Below, piece after piece: positions 51,952 to 60,359 of a stretch of 64,000 nucleotides of DNA. Within the stretch, counting starts at the first letter, position 1. Each line of letters begins with the position of its first letter. Below the pieces are notes generated by a model. That model worked only from the letters and a program-made list of their open reading frames with translations. It had not been told where the DNA came from and searched no databases. The DNA comes from Pseudomonadota bacterium (lineage in GTDB: Bacteria; Pseudomonadota; Gammaproteobacteria; Burkholderiales; Burkholderiaceae_B). Made by a program: the position numbers and the translations under genes. The stretch spans positions 27,286 through 91,285 of the forward strand of contig JAEXRL010000013.1 in NCBI GenBank assembly GCA_023440825.1, in the 5' to 3' direction.

Positions 51952-52695
51952 ATGAAAACAAGACTACATAAATGGCTGGCTTTGGCCGTATTAGGTACTG
52001 CCGCACTCGGCGTACAGGCGAAGTCCTTACTCGTGGCTGTGGACACTGCCTTTGTGCCTTTTGAGTTTCGCCAGGGCAATGAGTACGTGGGTTTCGATAT
52101 TGATATTTGGAAAGCCATTGCGGGTGAAATTGGACGTGACTACACACTTCAGCCTATGGATTTCAATGGTATTCTGCCTGCCATCCAGACGCGTAACGTC
52201 GATGTGGCCTTGGCTGGTATCACTATCACAGAAGAACGTCAGAAGGCAGTCGATTTTTCACAGGGTTATTACGACAGTGGCTTTTTGCTGATGGTGCCCA
52301 GTAACAGTGCGATTAAAAGTGTTGATGATCTTGCTGGAAAGGTGCTGGCCTTAAGAATGGGAACGTCTGCTGCGCAATATGCGCAGGAGCACTTCAAAGA
52401 TACCGAGCTGCGATTGTTTCCTAACATTGATAATGCCTACCTTGAGTTGCAAACAGGGCGCGTCGATGCCGCCATGCACGATACGCCCAATGTGCTGTAC
52501 TACATCAATACTAACGGACAAGGGCGTGTGCAAGCAGTAGGAGAGCAAATGATGGCGCACGAGTATGGCATTGCTTTTCCTAAAGGCAGCGAGTTAGTAG
52601 AGCCCGTCAACCAGGCTTTGAACAAGATAAAAGCAGATGGACGTTATGCGGAAATCTATAAGAAATGGTTTGGTGCGGAACCTACTAAGCCCTGA
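51952..52695 (+). CDS. Polar amino-acid-type ABC transporter substrate-binding protein (GlnH-like)
   Basis: A 247-residue family 3 binding protein with a signal peptide ending at GVQA. Ligand-site blocks are TAFVPFEFRQGNEYVGFDIDIWKAIAGEIG, ALAGITITEERQKAVDFSQGYYDSGF and ALRMGTSAAQYAQEHF. It resembles glutamine/histidine binders but its real ligand is unknown. AAGGAGACGAT precedes the ATG. First gene of the operon with permease and ATPase. Confidence 0.88.
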   Translation: MKTRLHKWLALAVLGTAALGVQAKSLLVAVDTAFVPFEFRQGNEYVGFDIDIWKAIAGEIGRDYTLQPMDFNGILPAIQTRNVDVALAGITITEERQKAVDFSQGYYDSGFLLMVPSNSAIKSVDDLAGKVLALRMGTSAAQYAQEHFKDTELRLFPNIDNAYLELQTGRVDAAMHDTPNVLYYINTNGQGRVQAVGEQMMAHEYGIAFPKGSELVEPVNQALNKIKADGRYAEIYKKWFGAEPTKP

Positions 52696-52717
52696 ATGAA
52701 TTAAGTGGGAGAGCACC

Positions 52718-53374
52718 ATGGATTTTCAGTTTTCCGTTGTCTTGGATAGTTTGCCTGTCCTGCTGCAAGGAGCCAAGACGACGTTGTACATCACGTTTTT
52801 TGGTTTATTAGGTGGATTGGCTGCAGGCTTGGTATTTGGGCTAATGCGTGCCTATGGCGGGCGTATGTTGAATGCGCTGGCATTGCTCTATATCGAGCTG
52901 GTCCGAGGTACACCGATTATTGTGCAGGTCATGTTTATTTATTTTGCCTTGCCAGTACTGATGGACATACGGATCAATGCCATGTCTGCAGCCATCACAG
53001 CCATTGTGATTAACGCGGGCGCCTATATTGCAGAGATTGTTCGTGGTGCTTTTTTATCCGTAGCACGAGGTTTGACCGAGGCAGGCTTGGCACTGGGCGT
53101 GCCACGCTGGAAAGTACTGGCGTTTGTGGAAGGGCCTGTGGCGTTTCGACGTTTAATTCCACCTCTTGGGAACCAGTTTATCGTCAGCTTAAAAGATACC
53201 TCTTTATTCATTGTGATTGGCGTGGGGGAGTTGACGCGCCAAGGGCAAGAAATCATGGCGTCTAATTTCCGTGCTGTCGAGATCTGGTCGGCGGTAGCGG
53301 TTATTTACCTCATCATGATTGGCACCATGACATTGGTCTTGCGACAAGTCGAAAAAAGGATGCACATACTATGA
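52718..53374 (+). CDS. Polar amino-acid-type ABC transporter permease (GlnP-like)
   Basis: A 218-residue inner-membrane subunit of the HisMQ/GlnP family: LLQGAKTTLYITFFGLLGGLAAG at the N-terminus, the ELVRGTPIIVQVMFIYFALP helix and the EAA loop EAGLALGVPRWKVLAFVEGPVAFRRLIPPLGNQFI that contacts the ATPase. It probably forms a homodimer as only one permease gene is present. The end overlaps the ATPase start by four bases. Confidence 0.93.
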   Translation: MDFQFSVVLDSLPVLLQGAKTTLYITFFGLLGGLAAGLVFGLMRAYGGRMLNALALLYIELVRGTPIIVQVMFIYFALPVLMDIRINAMSAAITAIVINAGAYIAEIVRGAFLSVARGLTEAGLALGVPRWKVLAFVEGPVAFRRLIPPLGNQFIVSLKDTSLFIVIGVGELTRQGQEIMASNFRAVEIWSAVAVIYLIMIGTMTLVLRQVEKRMHIL

Positions 53375-54099
53375 CTATTATTCGTTTCGACAACGTCACT
53401 AAGCGATTCGGACAGACTGTCGTCTTACAAGATGTGGACCTGAGTATTGAGGCGGGTGAAGTGGTTGTGGTGATAGGCCCTTCGGGGTCGGGCAAATCCA
53501 CCTTGCTGCGTTGTATTAATGCCTTGGAAAGCATAGATGGCGGTGATTTGCTGGTGGATAAGCTAAGCGTTTTAGGTGGGCGTAAAGACGTTCGTACCAT
53601 ACGTAGTGAAGCGGGTATGGTATTTCAGCAGTTTAACTTGTTCCCTCAGTTGAACGTGTTGGATAACGTCGCATTTGGTCCCGTGCATACACGTGGTCAG
53701 TCACGCAAAGAGGCACATGCTATCGCACGGGAACTGCTCGATAAAGTCGGCATGTCGCATCGGATAAATAATTTCCCGCATGAGTTATCGGGGGGGCAGC
53801 AGCAGCGGGTGGCAATTGCACGGGCACTGGCGGTCAAACCTAAAGTAATGTTGTTTGATGAGCCCACCTCAGCGCTGGACCCAGAGCTGCGTCAGGAAGT
53901 GCTGAAAGTGATGCAGACACTGGCGGAAGAGGGCATGACTATGGTGGTGGTAACCCATGAAATGAGTTTTGCGCGTCAAGTGGGTACACGTTTAATTTTT
54001 ATGGAAAATGGGTCTATTGCGGTGGATGGCTCGCCAAAAGAACTACTGGACAATCCACCCAATCAACGTTTAAAGAGTTTTTTGCATCATGTTGAGTAA
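53371..54099 (+). CDS. Polar amino-acid-type ABC transporter ATP-binding protein (GlnQ-like)
   Basis: A 242-residue ATPase with Walker A GPSGSGKSTLLRCI, signature LSGGQQQRVAIARAL, Walker B VMLFDEPTSALDPELRQE and switch His in VVVTHEMSFA. The closest named relatives are GlnQ/HisP. It overlaps the permease by 4 bases and the C45 peptidase gene by 11 bases, so the hydrolase is translationally tied to the transporter. Confidence 0.94.
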   Translation: MTIIRFDNVTKRFGQTVVLQDVDLSIEAGEVVVVIGPSGSGKSTLLRCINALESIDGGDLLVDKLSVLGGRKDVRTIRSEAGMVFQQFNLFPQLNVLDNVAFGPVHTRGQSRKEAHAIARELLDKVGMSHRINNFPHELSGGQQQRVAIARALAVKPKVMLFDEPTSALDPELRQEVLKVMQTLAEEGMTMVVVTHEMSFARQVGTRLIFMENGSIAVDGSPKELLDNPPNQRLKSFLHHVE

Positions 54100-55123
54100 G
54101 CAATCATACGCCTTAGCGCGACATACGATTAAGGGCGATGCCCGAGAGTTGGGGCGTCAATTGGGAGCCTTGGGGGCTCCAGCCGTTCGTGATTATTTAG
54201 TCCATTCCACTGCTTGGGCTACGGTACAAAAATGGCAAGGCAGCGAGATAGCCCAAACGATGATGGCGTTGACGAAAAAGCGATTGCCGCACTTGTGGGA
54301 AGAGTTGCTTGGCTTGGCCGAGGGTCTGGAGCAGCCCATAGACAGTGTGTTTTTGTGGAATGCCAGAGGCGATTTATGGGCCATGGCTCCGGATGGCTGT
54401 ACTACTATTATGTCGCCGGGGGCGCAGCCACGTATTACGCATAACGAAGATGGTGATCCTGGCTTTGCTGGCTCATGTGCGATTGTGCAGTTTGAGCACA
54501 CTGAAGCTAATCATTTTGCCTCGTTTGTGTACCCAGGATCATTGCCTGGCCATACGCTGGCGGTCAATGAACAAGGTCTGGCTATGACGGTGAACAATAT
54601 CCGTGCCTTGGCCGTTAAGCCTGGCTTGCCTCGTATGCTGCTGACCCGAGAGATCCTGAACCAAAAAACGACGCAGCAGGCAGTCGATTTCTTGCTAGAG
54701 CAGCCTAAGGCTGGAGCCTTTCATTTAAATTTGTTGGATGCAAGGGGAGATTTGCGCGGGCTTGAGTACTCTTCCCATTATTGTGCAGTGCGAACTGTAC
54801 ACGAGGCGGTGCTCCATGCGAATCATGCCATTTTTCCTGCTACGCGAGACTGGCCTCAAATTATCACGCCATCCTCAGGTTATCGCCAAGTCCGTGGAGA
54901 CGCTTTTATTCAGCACGATGACGCGCATCCTTTGCGTATTCTGGCTGACCAAAGCGAGCCGACTTATCCTATATTCCGACGTAGCGCCGATGATGTAGAT
55001 AATGAAAACACCTTGGCGACGGCTGATATGCGCTTGCAAGATGGCGGGATAGTTTGGCAAGTGTACGAGCACCCCTTGCAGGCTCCTGTCTATACGCTGC
55101 ACAATGCGAAATTTAGGGATTAG
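54089..55123 (+). CDS. C45-family autocatalytic amidohydrolase/acyltransferase-like enzyme
   Basis: A 344-residue N-terminal-nucleophile hydrolase related to acyl-CoA:6-APA acyltransferase and carcinine hydrolase. The autocleavage site is Gly-Cys at 103-104 in PDGCTTIMSPG; Cys104 would become the nucleophile. RITHNEDGDP and SLPGHTLAVNEQGLAMTVNNI blocks are typical. There is no signal peptide, so it acts in the cytoplasm on whatever the linked ABC transporter imports. Members hydrolyse or form amide bonds, such as beta-alanyl-histamine or N-acyl amino acids. The neighbouring CoA ligase and crotonases suggest the released acid is degraded as a CoA ester. Confidence 0.82.
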   Translation: MLSKQSYALARHTIKGDARELGRQLGALGAPAVRDYLVHSTAWATVQKWQGSEIAQTMMALTKKRLPHLWEELLGLAEGLEQPIDSVFLWNARGDLWAMAPDGCTTIMSPGAQPRITHNEDGDPGFAGSCAIVQFEHTEANHFASFVYPGSLPGHTLAVNEQGLAMTVNNIRALAVKPGLPRMLLTREILNQKTTQQAVDFLLEQPKAGAFHLNLLDARGDLRGLEYSSHYCAVRTVHEAVLHANHAIFPATRDWPQIITPSSGYRQVRGDAFIQHDDAHPLRILADQSEPTYPIFRRSADDVDNENTLATADMRLQDGGIVWQVYEHPLQAPVYTLHNAKFRD

Positions 55124-55137
55124 CGAGGAGTGGATTG

Positions 55138-56058
55138 GTGTCATCCAAAATTATAACAACGCCTGCCGACTTGGATGGGCTACGTGAGCTGGTGCTGGAT
55201 ATATCACGCAAAGACTGTGATATCAGTATGGGTAGCAAGACCTTGGCGGTATTGGGGAAAATGGTTGAGCATCCGGAGCAAACCGCCTTAAGTACGATTA
55301 GCGAGCTGGCACTCTCTATGCAGGTTAACCCATCGACTTTGTCGCGTTTGGCCAAGTCGCTAGGCTATAGTGGTTTTCCGGAGTTTCAGCGTGTGTTTCG
55401 TCAGGACGTATCCTCGCAAGGTGGCCGCTTTTATACGCATCAGGCCAGCCGCTTACTGGATAAGCTCAAAGAGGGGGAGCAGTCCGTTTGCTTGGCGACG
55501 GTGGCGCAGCTATCTCAAGAATCTGTACGCAATATCGAGCATGGTCTGGCGCAACTTGATGAGCTTCAATTGGGCGTGGTCTCCAAGGCCTTAGCGCATG
55601 CACGACGCGTACGTATTCATGGCGTGCGCCAAATTCACGCAGTGAGCAGTTTGTTGCAGTACGGCTTAAGCCTTATTCGGCCAGATGTCTCACTACTAGA
55701 TGGCCCAGGGCAAGGCGTGGCGGAAGGCCTGGCCAATATGAGTGAGGGGGATGTTTTAGTGGTGGCGACGGTATCGCCCTATAGCCGGATCGTGACCGAG
55801 ACCGCAGCCCTGGCCAAGCAGCAGGGCGTGCAAGTGATCGCGATAACCGACTATCGCACATCGCCTTTGGTCGCGTCGGCGCAATGGGTGTTTTTCCTGC
55901 CGCACGACAGTAGTTTTATTAGTAATAGCATGGCCGCCTATATTGTTTTATGTGAAGGCTTAGTGAATCTGGTGGCTCAGGAGTTAGGGGCTCAGGCACT
56001 ACAGTCTTTGGAAAGACAAGAGCAGTTTATTGAGCAATTACATATAGAGTTAGGGTAA
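55138..56058 (+). CDS. MurR/RpiR family transcriptional regulator
   Basis: A 306-residue regulator. Residues about 1-80 form the RpiR helix-turn-helix (TISELALSMQVNPSTLSRLAKSLGYSGFPEFQRVF). Residues about 125-260 form a SIS domain (RVRIHGVRQIHAVSSLLQYGLSLI... and VLVVATVSPYSRIVTETAALAKQQGVQVIAITDY), which usually binds a phosphosugar. In this operon the ligand may instead be a pathway intermediate. A TTG and a GTG overlap at the start; GAGGAG is seven bases before the GTG at 55138, which I use. It probably controls this operon. Confidence 0.9.
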   Translation: MSSKIITTPADLDGLRELVLDISRKDCDISMGSKTLAVLGKMVEHPEQTALSTISELALSMQVNPSTLSRLAKSLGYSGFPEFQRVFRQDVSSQGGRFYTHQASRLLDKLKEGEQSVCLATVAQLSQESVRNIEHGLAQLDELQLGVVSKALAHARRVRIHGVRQIHAVSSLLQYGLSLIRPDVSLLDGPGQGVAEGLANMSEGDVLVVATVSPYSRIVTETAALAKQQGVQVIAITDYRTSPLVASAQWVFFLPHDSSFISNSMAAYIVLCEGLVNLVAQELGAQALQSLERQEQFIEQLHIELG

Positions 56059-56061
56059 AGC

Positions 56062-56844
56062 ATGACTTACAACACATTGATTTACGAGCAGCACGAGGGC
56101 TTGGCGCTGATACATTTTAATCGTCCACATCGTTTAAATGCAGTGACTGAGGAGTTGTATGCGGAATTGGATCATGCCTTAAACCGTGCTGAGGCGGACC
56201 CGCAAGTACGCGTCATGATGCTGACTGGGCAGGGACGAGCCTTTTGTGTGGGGGCCGATTTAAAAGAACACAAGGCAGGTCGCAGTGCGTTTGACCGGCG
56301 CCAGTACCTGCAAGGCCAGCAAACCGTATGTAAGCGTCTGATGACTCAGTCTAAGCCCATTATTGCCGCGGTCAATGGTTTTGCCTTGGGCGCAGGAGCA
56401 GAAATGGCCATGGCCTGCGATTTTATTTTGGTCAATGAAAGTGCGCGCTTTGGCTTGCCCGAAATATCTATAGGTAATTTCTTGGGTGGCGGCGTTACGT
56501 GGTTATTGCCACGTTTAGTGGGCCTGCCTAAGGCTCGTGAACTGGTGTTCTTAGGTGAGCGTATCACGGGGCAAGAAGCGGAGCGTATAGGCCTGGCCAA
56601 CCGTTGCTGGCCGGATCAGGAGTTCATGGATAAAGCCCAAGCATTTGCTCAGCAACTGGCCAGCAAAGCTCCTCACTCTATGGCTTTAGCAAAACGGCAG
56701 CTTAATTTAGCGGCTGAAAGCACCTTGGATGCGGCCATGACAGCCGAATTAGAAGGCATGATGTTTGTCGGTACCACCCGCGACTGGCAGGAGGGTGTGA
56801 ATGCCTTTGCCGAAAAGCGTAGCCCCATCTTTACCGGAGAATAA
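56062..56844 (+). CDS. Enoyl-CoA hydratase/isomerase (crotonase) family protein
   Basis: A 260-residue crotonase. Oxyanion-hole segments are RAFCVGADLKEHK and AAVNGFALGAGAEMAMACDF. Both catalytic glutamates of true hydratases are in place, one in GAGAEMAMACD and the other in RFGLPEISIG. It is 3 bases after the regulator gene and followed 2 bases later by the CoA synthetase. The substrate is likely the enoyl-CoA produced from the acyl part of the imported compound; this is inference from context. Confidence 0.88.
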   Translation: MTYNTLIYEQHEGLALIHFNRPHRLNAVTEELYAELDHALNRAEADPQVRVMMLTGQGRAFCVGADLKEHKAGRSAFDRRQYLQGQQTVCKRLMTQSKPIIAAVNGFALGAGAEMAMACDFILVNESARFGLPEISIGNFLGGGVTWLLPRLVGLPKARELVFLGERITGQEAERIGLANRCWPDQEFMDKAQAFAQQLASKAPHSMALAKRQLNLAAESTLDAAMTAELEGMMFVGTTRDWQEGVNAFAEKRSPIFTGE

Positions 56845-56846
56845 GG

Positions 56847-59039
56847 ATGATTAGCCCTACAGCAGCTCGTTCCCAAACTCAGGAACGCAGTTTTTTGCAT
56901 GACATTATTGCGCCCAATTCGATTGCGATTATTGGAGCGTCCGCCGACCCTACCAAGCGCGGTTATACCGCTGTTTTAGGCTTGGTCGAAGGGGCGTATG
57001 AGGGAAAAATCTACCCTGTTAATCCGCGCCTAGAAGAAATTCTAGGCATTCCTGTGGTGCCGACTCTGGCCGCCATCCCGGGCCCTGTGGATCTGGCACT
57101 CATTTGTACTCCAGCCAGTACCTTGCCGCAAATTTTGCAAGAGTGTATCGCTAAGGGTGTTAAAGGTGCTGTGGTCTTGGCCGCTGGCTTTAAAGAAACG
57201 GGCGAACAGGGGGCTGAGCTGGAGGCGCAGGTCTTGGAGCTGGCTCGCCAAGGTAATGTGCGTATTATTGGTCCCAATACATCAGGTATCTTTAATATGC
57301 ACAAGCGCCTTAACTTATTGGCGTTGGAAGCTGTGAAGCCTGGTGGTATGGGCGTGGTGTCCCAGTCAGGAAATATGTTGCTCGCCTTGGCTATGGAGGC
57401 TGAGCATAACGGTTTTATTGGGTTTTCCTCTTACATTGGGCCGGGTAACCAGACCGATGTGGGCTTTCACGATTACCTGCAATATCTGGGAGAGGATACG
57501 GGCACTCAAGTGGCTGTGCTCTATGTGGAGGGCTTTCGCGACGGTGAGCAATTACTGCAGGTGGCGCGACAGGTCACGCCCCGTAAGCCTGTGGTTATCT
57601 ACAAGTCGGGCTCTACCGATTTGGGCAAAAAATCAGCGGCCTCTCATACTGGAGCGCTCGCCGGTAGCTATGAAATGACGGTAGACGTATTGCGTCAAGT
57701 GGGGGTTAGTGTCGTACACCGATCAGACCAAATTTTACCGGTCGCAGAAGGTCTGGCCTTATTAAAGCCGGCCAAAAGCAAGCGCATTGCGATTGTGGCA
57801 GATGGTGGTGGTCAGGCTACTATTGCGGCCGATAGAATCGCCGAAGCGGGGCTTACTTTGGCTGAGTTATCTGAGCAGACACGTCAACGCTTGGCCGAGG
57901 TGCTTTTGCCGCAAGCCGCGCTCAGTAATCCGGTGGATGTGGCGGGCAGTTCCGATGCCAATCCAGAGGTGCTCGCACGTTGTGTAGAGATTGTTGCCGC
58001 CGATGAGAATGTGGATGCGGTGATGCTGGTTGGCATGTTCGGTGGCTATCACATTCGTTTCGATCAATCTTTATTGGGAGGGGAGCTGCGTTGCGCCTCA
58101 TCGCTGATTGAGTTTAATGCGCGCAGCAGCAAGCCCTTGGTGGTGCACAGTATTTATGCAGAGCGACGTCCGTCGGCTTTACACCTTTTGCGTAAAACGG
58201 GTATTCCGGTGCAAGGCTCTATCGAGAATGCCGTAGAAATCTTACGTGGCTTGAGCGAGCGTGGCGCGTTTCTGAAGCGCCAGCAAGCAGAGCCGTTGGC
58301 ACCGCTGGCGGCAGATACGGCGATCAAAGCCCTGTTTGGACAAGCAGCTAGCGAACAGCGTGATCTGCTTGAGTTTGAGGCCAAAACGGTTTTGCGTGCA
58401 CATGGCATCCCGGTTCCACACGAGCAGGTTTTTCGATCGCCTACCGACATAGCACAGTTGCATGCCGAGCTGGCTGAGCGCAAACTGGTGATGAAGCTGA
58501 TGTCTAAAGATATCTTGCACAAATCCGATGCTGGGGGGGTTAAGCTAAACCTGCGTGGCCAGGAACAGTTGCAGGCGGCCTACGAGCAGATTATGCAAAA
58601 CGGCCGAGCCTATAAGCCTGATGCCGATATTCATGGCGTGTTGGTATCCCCTATGCTTGATTCGGGCGTGGAGCTGATTATCGGCGTGGTGCAGGATCCT
58701 ATTTTTGGGCCCGTCATGATGTTTGGCTTAGGCGGGATTCTAGTCGAGGTATTAAACGATGTGGCGTTCCGTGCATTGCCTATACACCGTGCCGATGCAG
58801 AGTCCATGCTAGAGCAGTTAAAAGCGAAGCAAATACTGGAAGGGGTGCGTGGGCAGGAAGCTGTCGACAAAGAAGCGCTTATCCAATTGATGTTAGACGT
58901 ATCGCAAGTGGTTCAAACCTATCCTGAAATCGAGGAGTTGGATTTGAATCCCGTCATTGCGTATTCCGACGGGTATGCCATTGTGGATGCCCGCATTATT
59001 ACTAAAAAAGGGTCGTGTCATGCAACAGTCATTGCCTAA
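56847..59039 (+). CDS. ADP-forming acyl-CoA synthetase (acetate-CoA ligase family, fused subunits)
   Basis: A 730-residue fused enzyme of the NDP-forming acyl-CoA synthetase family. Residues about 15-130 form the CoA-binding Rossmann domain (IAIIGASADPTKRGYTAVLGLVEG). Residues about 150-470 hold the ligase domains with the phosphorylated histidine in AASHTGALAGSYEM. Residues about 490-720 form an ATP-grasp domain (LVMKLMSKDILHKSDAGGVKLNL). It activates a carboxylic acid to its CoA ester with ATP to ADP. Relatives include acetate and feruloyl (FerA-type) CoA synthetases. With crotonases on both sides, an aromatic or branched enoyl acid is a plausible substrate. Its end overlaps the next gene by 20 bases. 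Confidence 0.88.
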   Translation: MISPTAARSQTQERSFLHDIIAPNSIAIIGASADPTKRGYTAVLGLVEGAYEGKIYPVNPRLEEILGIPVVPTLAAIPGPVDLALICTPASTLPQILQECIAKGVKGAVVLAAGFKETGEQGAELEAQVLELARQGNVRIIGPNTSGIFNMHKRLNLLALEAVKPGGMGVVSQSGNMLLALAMEAEHNGFIGFSSYIGPGNQTDVGFHDYLQYLGEDTGTQVAVLYVEGFRDGEQLLQVARQVTPRKPVVIYKSGSTDLGKKSAASHTGALAGSYEMTVDVLRQVGVSVVHRSDQILPVAEGLALLKPAKSKRIAIVADGGGQATIAADRIAEAGLTLAELSEQTRQRLAEVLLPQAALSNPVDVAGSSDANPEVLARCVEIVAADENVDAVMLVGMFGGYHIRFDQSLLGGELRCASSLIEFNARSSKPLVVHSIYAERRPSALHLLRKTGIPVQGSIENAVEILRGLSERGAFLKRQQAEPLAPLAADTAIKALFGQAASEQRDLLEFEAKTVLRAHGIPVPHEQVFRSPTDIAQLHAELAERKLVMKLMSKDILHKSDAGGVKLNLRGQEQLQAAYEQIMQNGRAYKPDADIHGVLVSPMLDSGVELIIGVVQDPIFGPVMMFGLGGILVEVLNDVAFRALPIHRADAESMLEQLKAKQILEGVRGQEAVDKEALIQLMLDVSQVVQTYPEIEELDLNPVIAYSDGYAIVDARIITKKGSCHATVIA

Positions 59040-59820
59040 ACTCAATGATGCTTTACTAACTCTAGAGGCTGGAGTTGCTACCTTAAGTTTTAATCGTCAC
59101 GATGTGCGTAATGCCCTAACTGGCACTGCTTTAATCGATGATATCGTTACCACATGCCAGTGGGTCAATCAGACCGATGCGGTATCAGTATTACTGATTA
59201 CCGGTGAGGGCTCTGCCTTTTCAGCGGGCGGTAATGTTAAAGATATGGCCGAGCGGGGAGGGGATTTCGCCGGTGATGTGGCCGAGGTCGCGACTCGTTA
59301 TCGTCGCGGAATACAGCGTATACCTCTTGCCATAGAGGCGGTCGAAGTGCCGGTGATTGCGGCAGTGAATGGGCCGGCTATTGGTGCCGGCTTTGATCTG
59401 TGCATGATGGCCGATATACGCTTAGTCTCAGAGCGTGCCAAGTTTGGTGAAACCTTTTTGAACTTGGGTATTATTCCCGGGGATGGTGGAGCCTGGTTCT
59501 TACAGCGCTTGATTGGGTATCAGCGCGCTTTTGAACTGACCCTGTCTGGGCGTGTTATTGGTGCTCAAGAGGCTAAAGAGCTGGGCATTGCTCTGGAAGT
59601 GCTTGCACCTGAAGAGCTAATGCCTAGAGCGCAGCAACTGGCACAAAGTTTTGCTGCCCAGCCGCCTAAGGCTACGCGCCTGACCAAACGTTTAATGAAA
59701 ATGGCACAACGCTCTGAGCTTAAAGACTTCTTAGACCTATGTGCTGTTTTCCAAGGCATGTGCCATAACGAACCCGAACACTTAAGCGCTGTTCAGGCTT
59801 TTTTAAACAAAGCAAAATAG
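59020..59820 (+). CDS. Second crotonase-family protein, missing the usual catalytic glutamates
   Basis: A 266-residue crotonase. The oxyanion-hole segments are kept (SAFSAGGNVKDMAERGG; AAVNGPAIGAGFDLCMMADI), but the first catalytic Glu is Asp (GFDL) and the second position reads FGETFLNLGIIPGDGGAWFL rather than the PEI-type motif. Such variants are common and may be isomerases, thioesterases or lyases rather than hydratases. The in-frame start at 58957 would overlap the previous gene heavily; the ATG at 59020 overlaps by only 20 bases. Last gene of the operon. Confidence 0.85.
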   Translation: MQQSLPKLNDALLTLEAGVATLSFNRHDVRNALTGTALIDDIVTTCQWVNQTDAVSVLLITGEGSAFSAGGNVKDMAERGGDFAGDVAEVATRYRRGIQRIPLAIEAVEVPVIAAVNGPAIGAGFDLCMMADIRLVSERAKFGETFLNLGIIPGDGGAWFLQRLIGYQRAFELTLSGRVIGAQEAKELGIALEVLAPEELMPRAQQLAQSFAAQPPKATRLTKRLMKMAQRSELKDFLDLCAVFQGMCHNEPEHLSAVQAFLNKAK

Positions 59821-59874
59821 CCGCTGCGCAGGCTCTGTTTAGCAGGGGCTGTAGTGCATCTATGCGTAGAACGC

Positions 59875-59899
59875 AAAAAAACCCGCCTAGAGCGGGTTT
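59875..59899 (-). terminator. Intrinsic terminator, mainly for the minus-strand tRNAs
   Basis: AAACCCGC-CTAGA-GCGGGTTT forms a perfect 8-bp stem. On the minus strand it is followed by seven T residues, so it ends the tRNA-Ser/tRNA-Leu transcript; in the plus direction the T-run is short but it may also end the crotonase operon. Confidence 0.8.
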
Positions 59900-59956
59900 C
59901 ATTGAACCGTAAAAAGCGCTGCCAAGTGCTTTATGCGTATTAGCCACATAAATCTA

Positions 59957-60042
59957 TGGTGCATCCAGCCGGAATCGAACCGGCACGGGCAATGCCCGAG
60001 GGATTTTAAGTCCCTTGCGTCTACCTATTCCGCCATGGATGC
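59957..60042 (-). tRNA. tRNA-Leu (TAA)
   Basis: An 86-base class II tRNA with a long variable arm. The acceptor pair is GCATCCA/TGGATGC, the discriminator A and CCA is encoded. The anticodon loop is CTTAAAA, anticodon UAA. It lies 14 bases downstream of tRNA-Ser on the same strand. Confidence 0.95.
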
Positions 60043-60056
60043 AGCGGGGGATTGTG

Positions 60057-60146
60057 TGGCGGAAGCGGTGAGATTCGAACTCACGGATGAGTTACCCCAT
60101 CGCCGGTTTTCAAGACCGGTCCATTCAACCGCTCTGGCACGCTTCC
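60057..60146 (-). tRNA. tRNA-Ser (TGA)
   Basis: A 90-base class II tRNA with the acceptor GGAAGCG/CGCTTCC, discriminator G, encoded CCA and a large variable arm. The anticodon loop is CTTGAAA, anticodon UGA. Probably co-transcribed with the following tRNA-Leu. Confidence 0.95.
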
Positions 60147-60359
60147 TAATTAAGCCTATCACTAGGTAATACAATAAGCTTATTACTGCTACCTTGCTTT
60201 TACCTTTGGGCTTTTTGACCCTGTTTCAGTAACTTAGCTAGGAAAGCTAATAAGTGTAGCGTAAAAAAAAGAAATAGTCATGCTTTTCTGTTCTTTTTTG
60301 AACGACGTGCTCTAAGTGTTTGATTTCTTTTCCTGTTAGGGAGCTGCGTGTCAGGTGAG

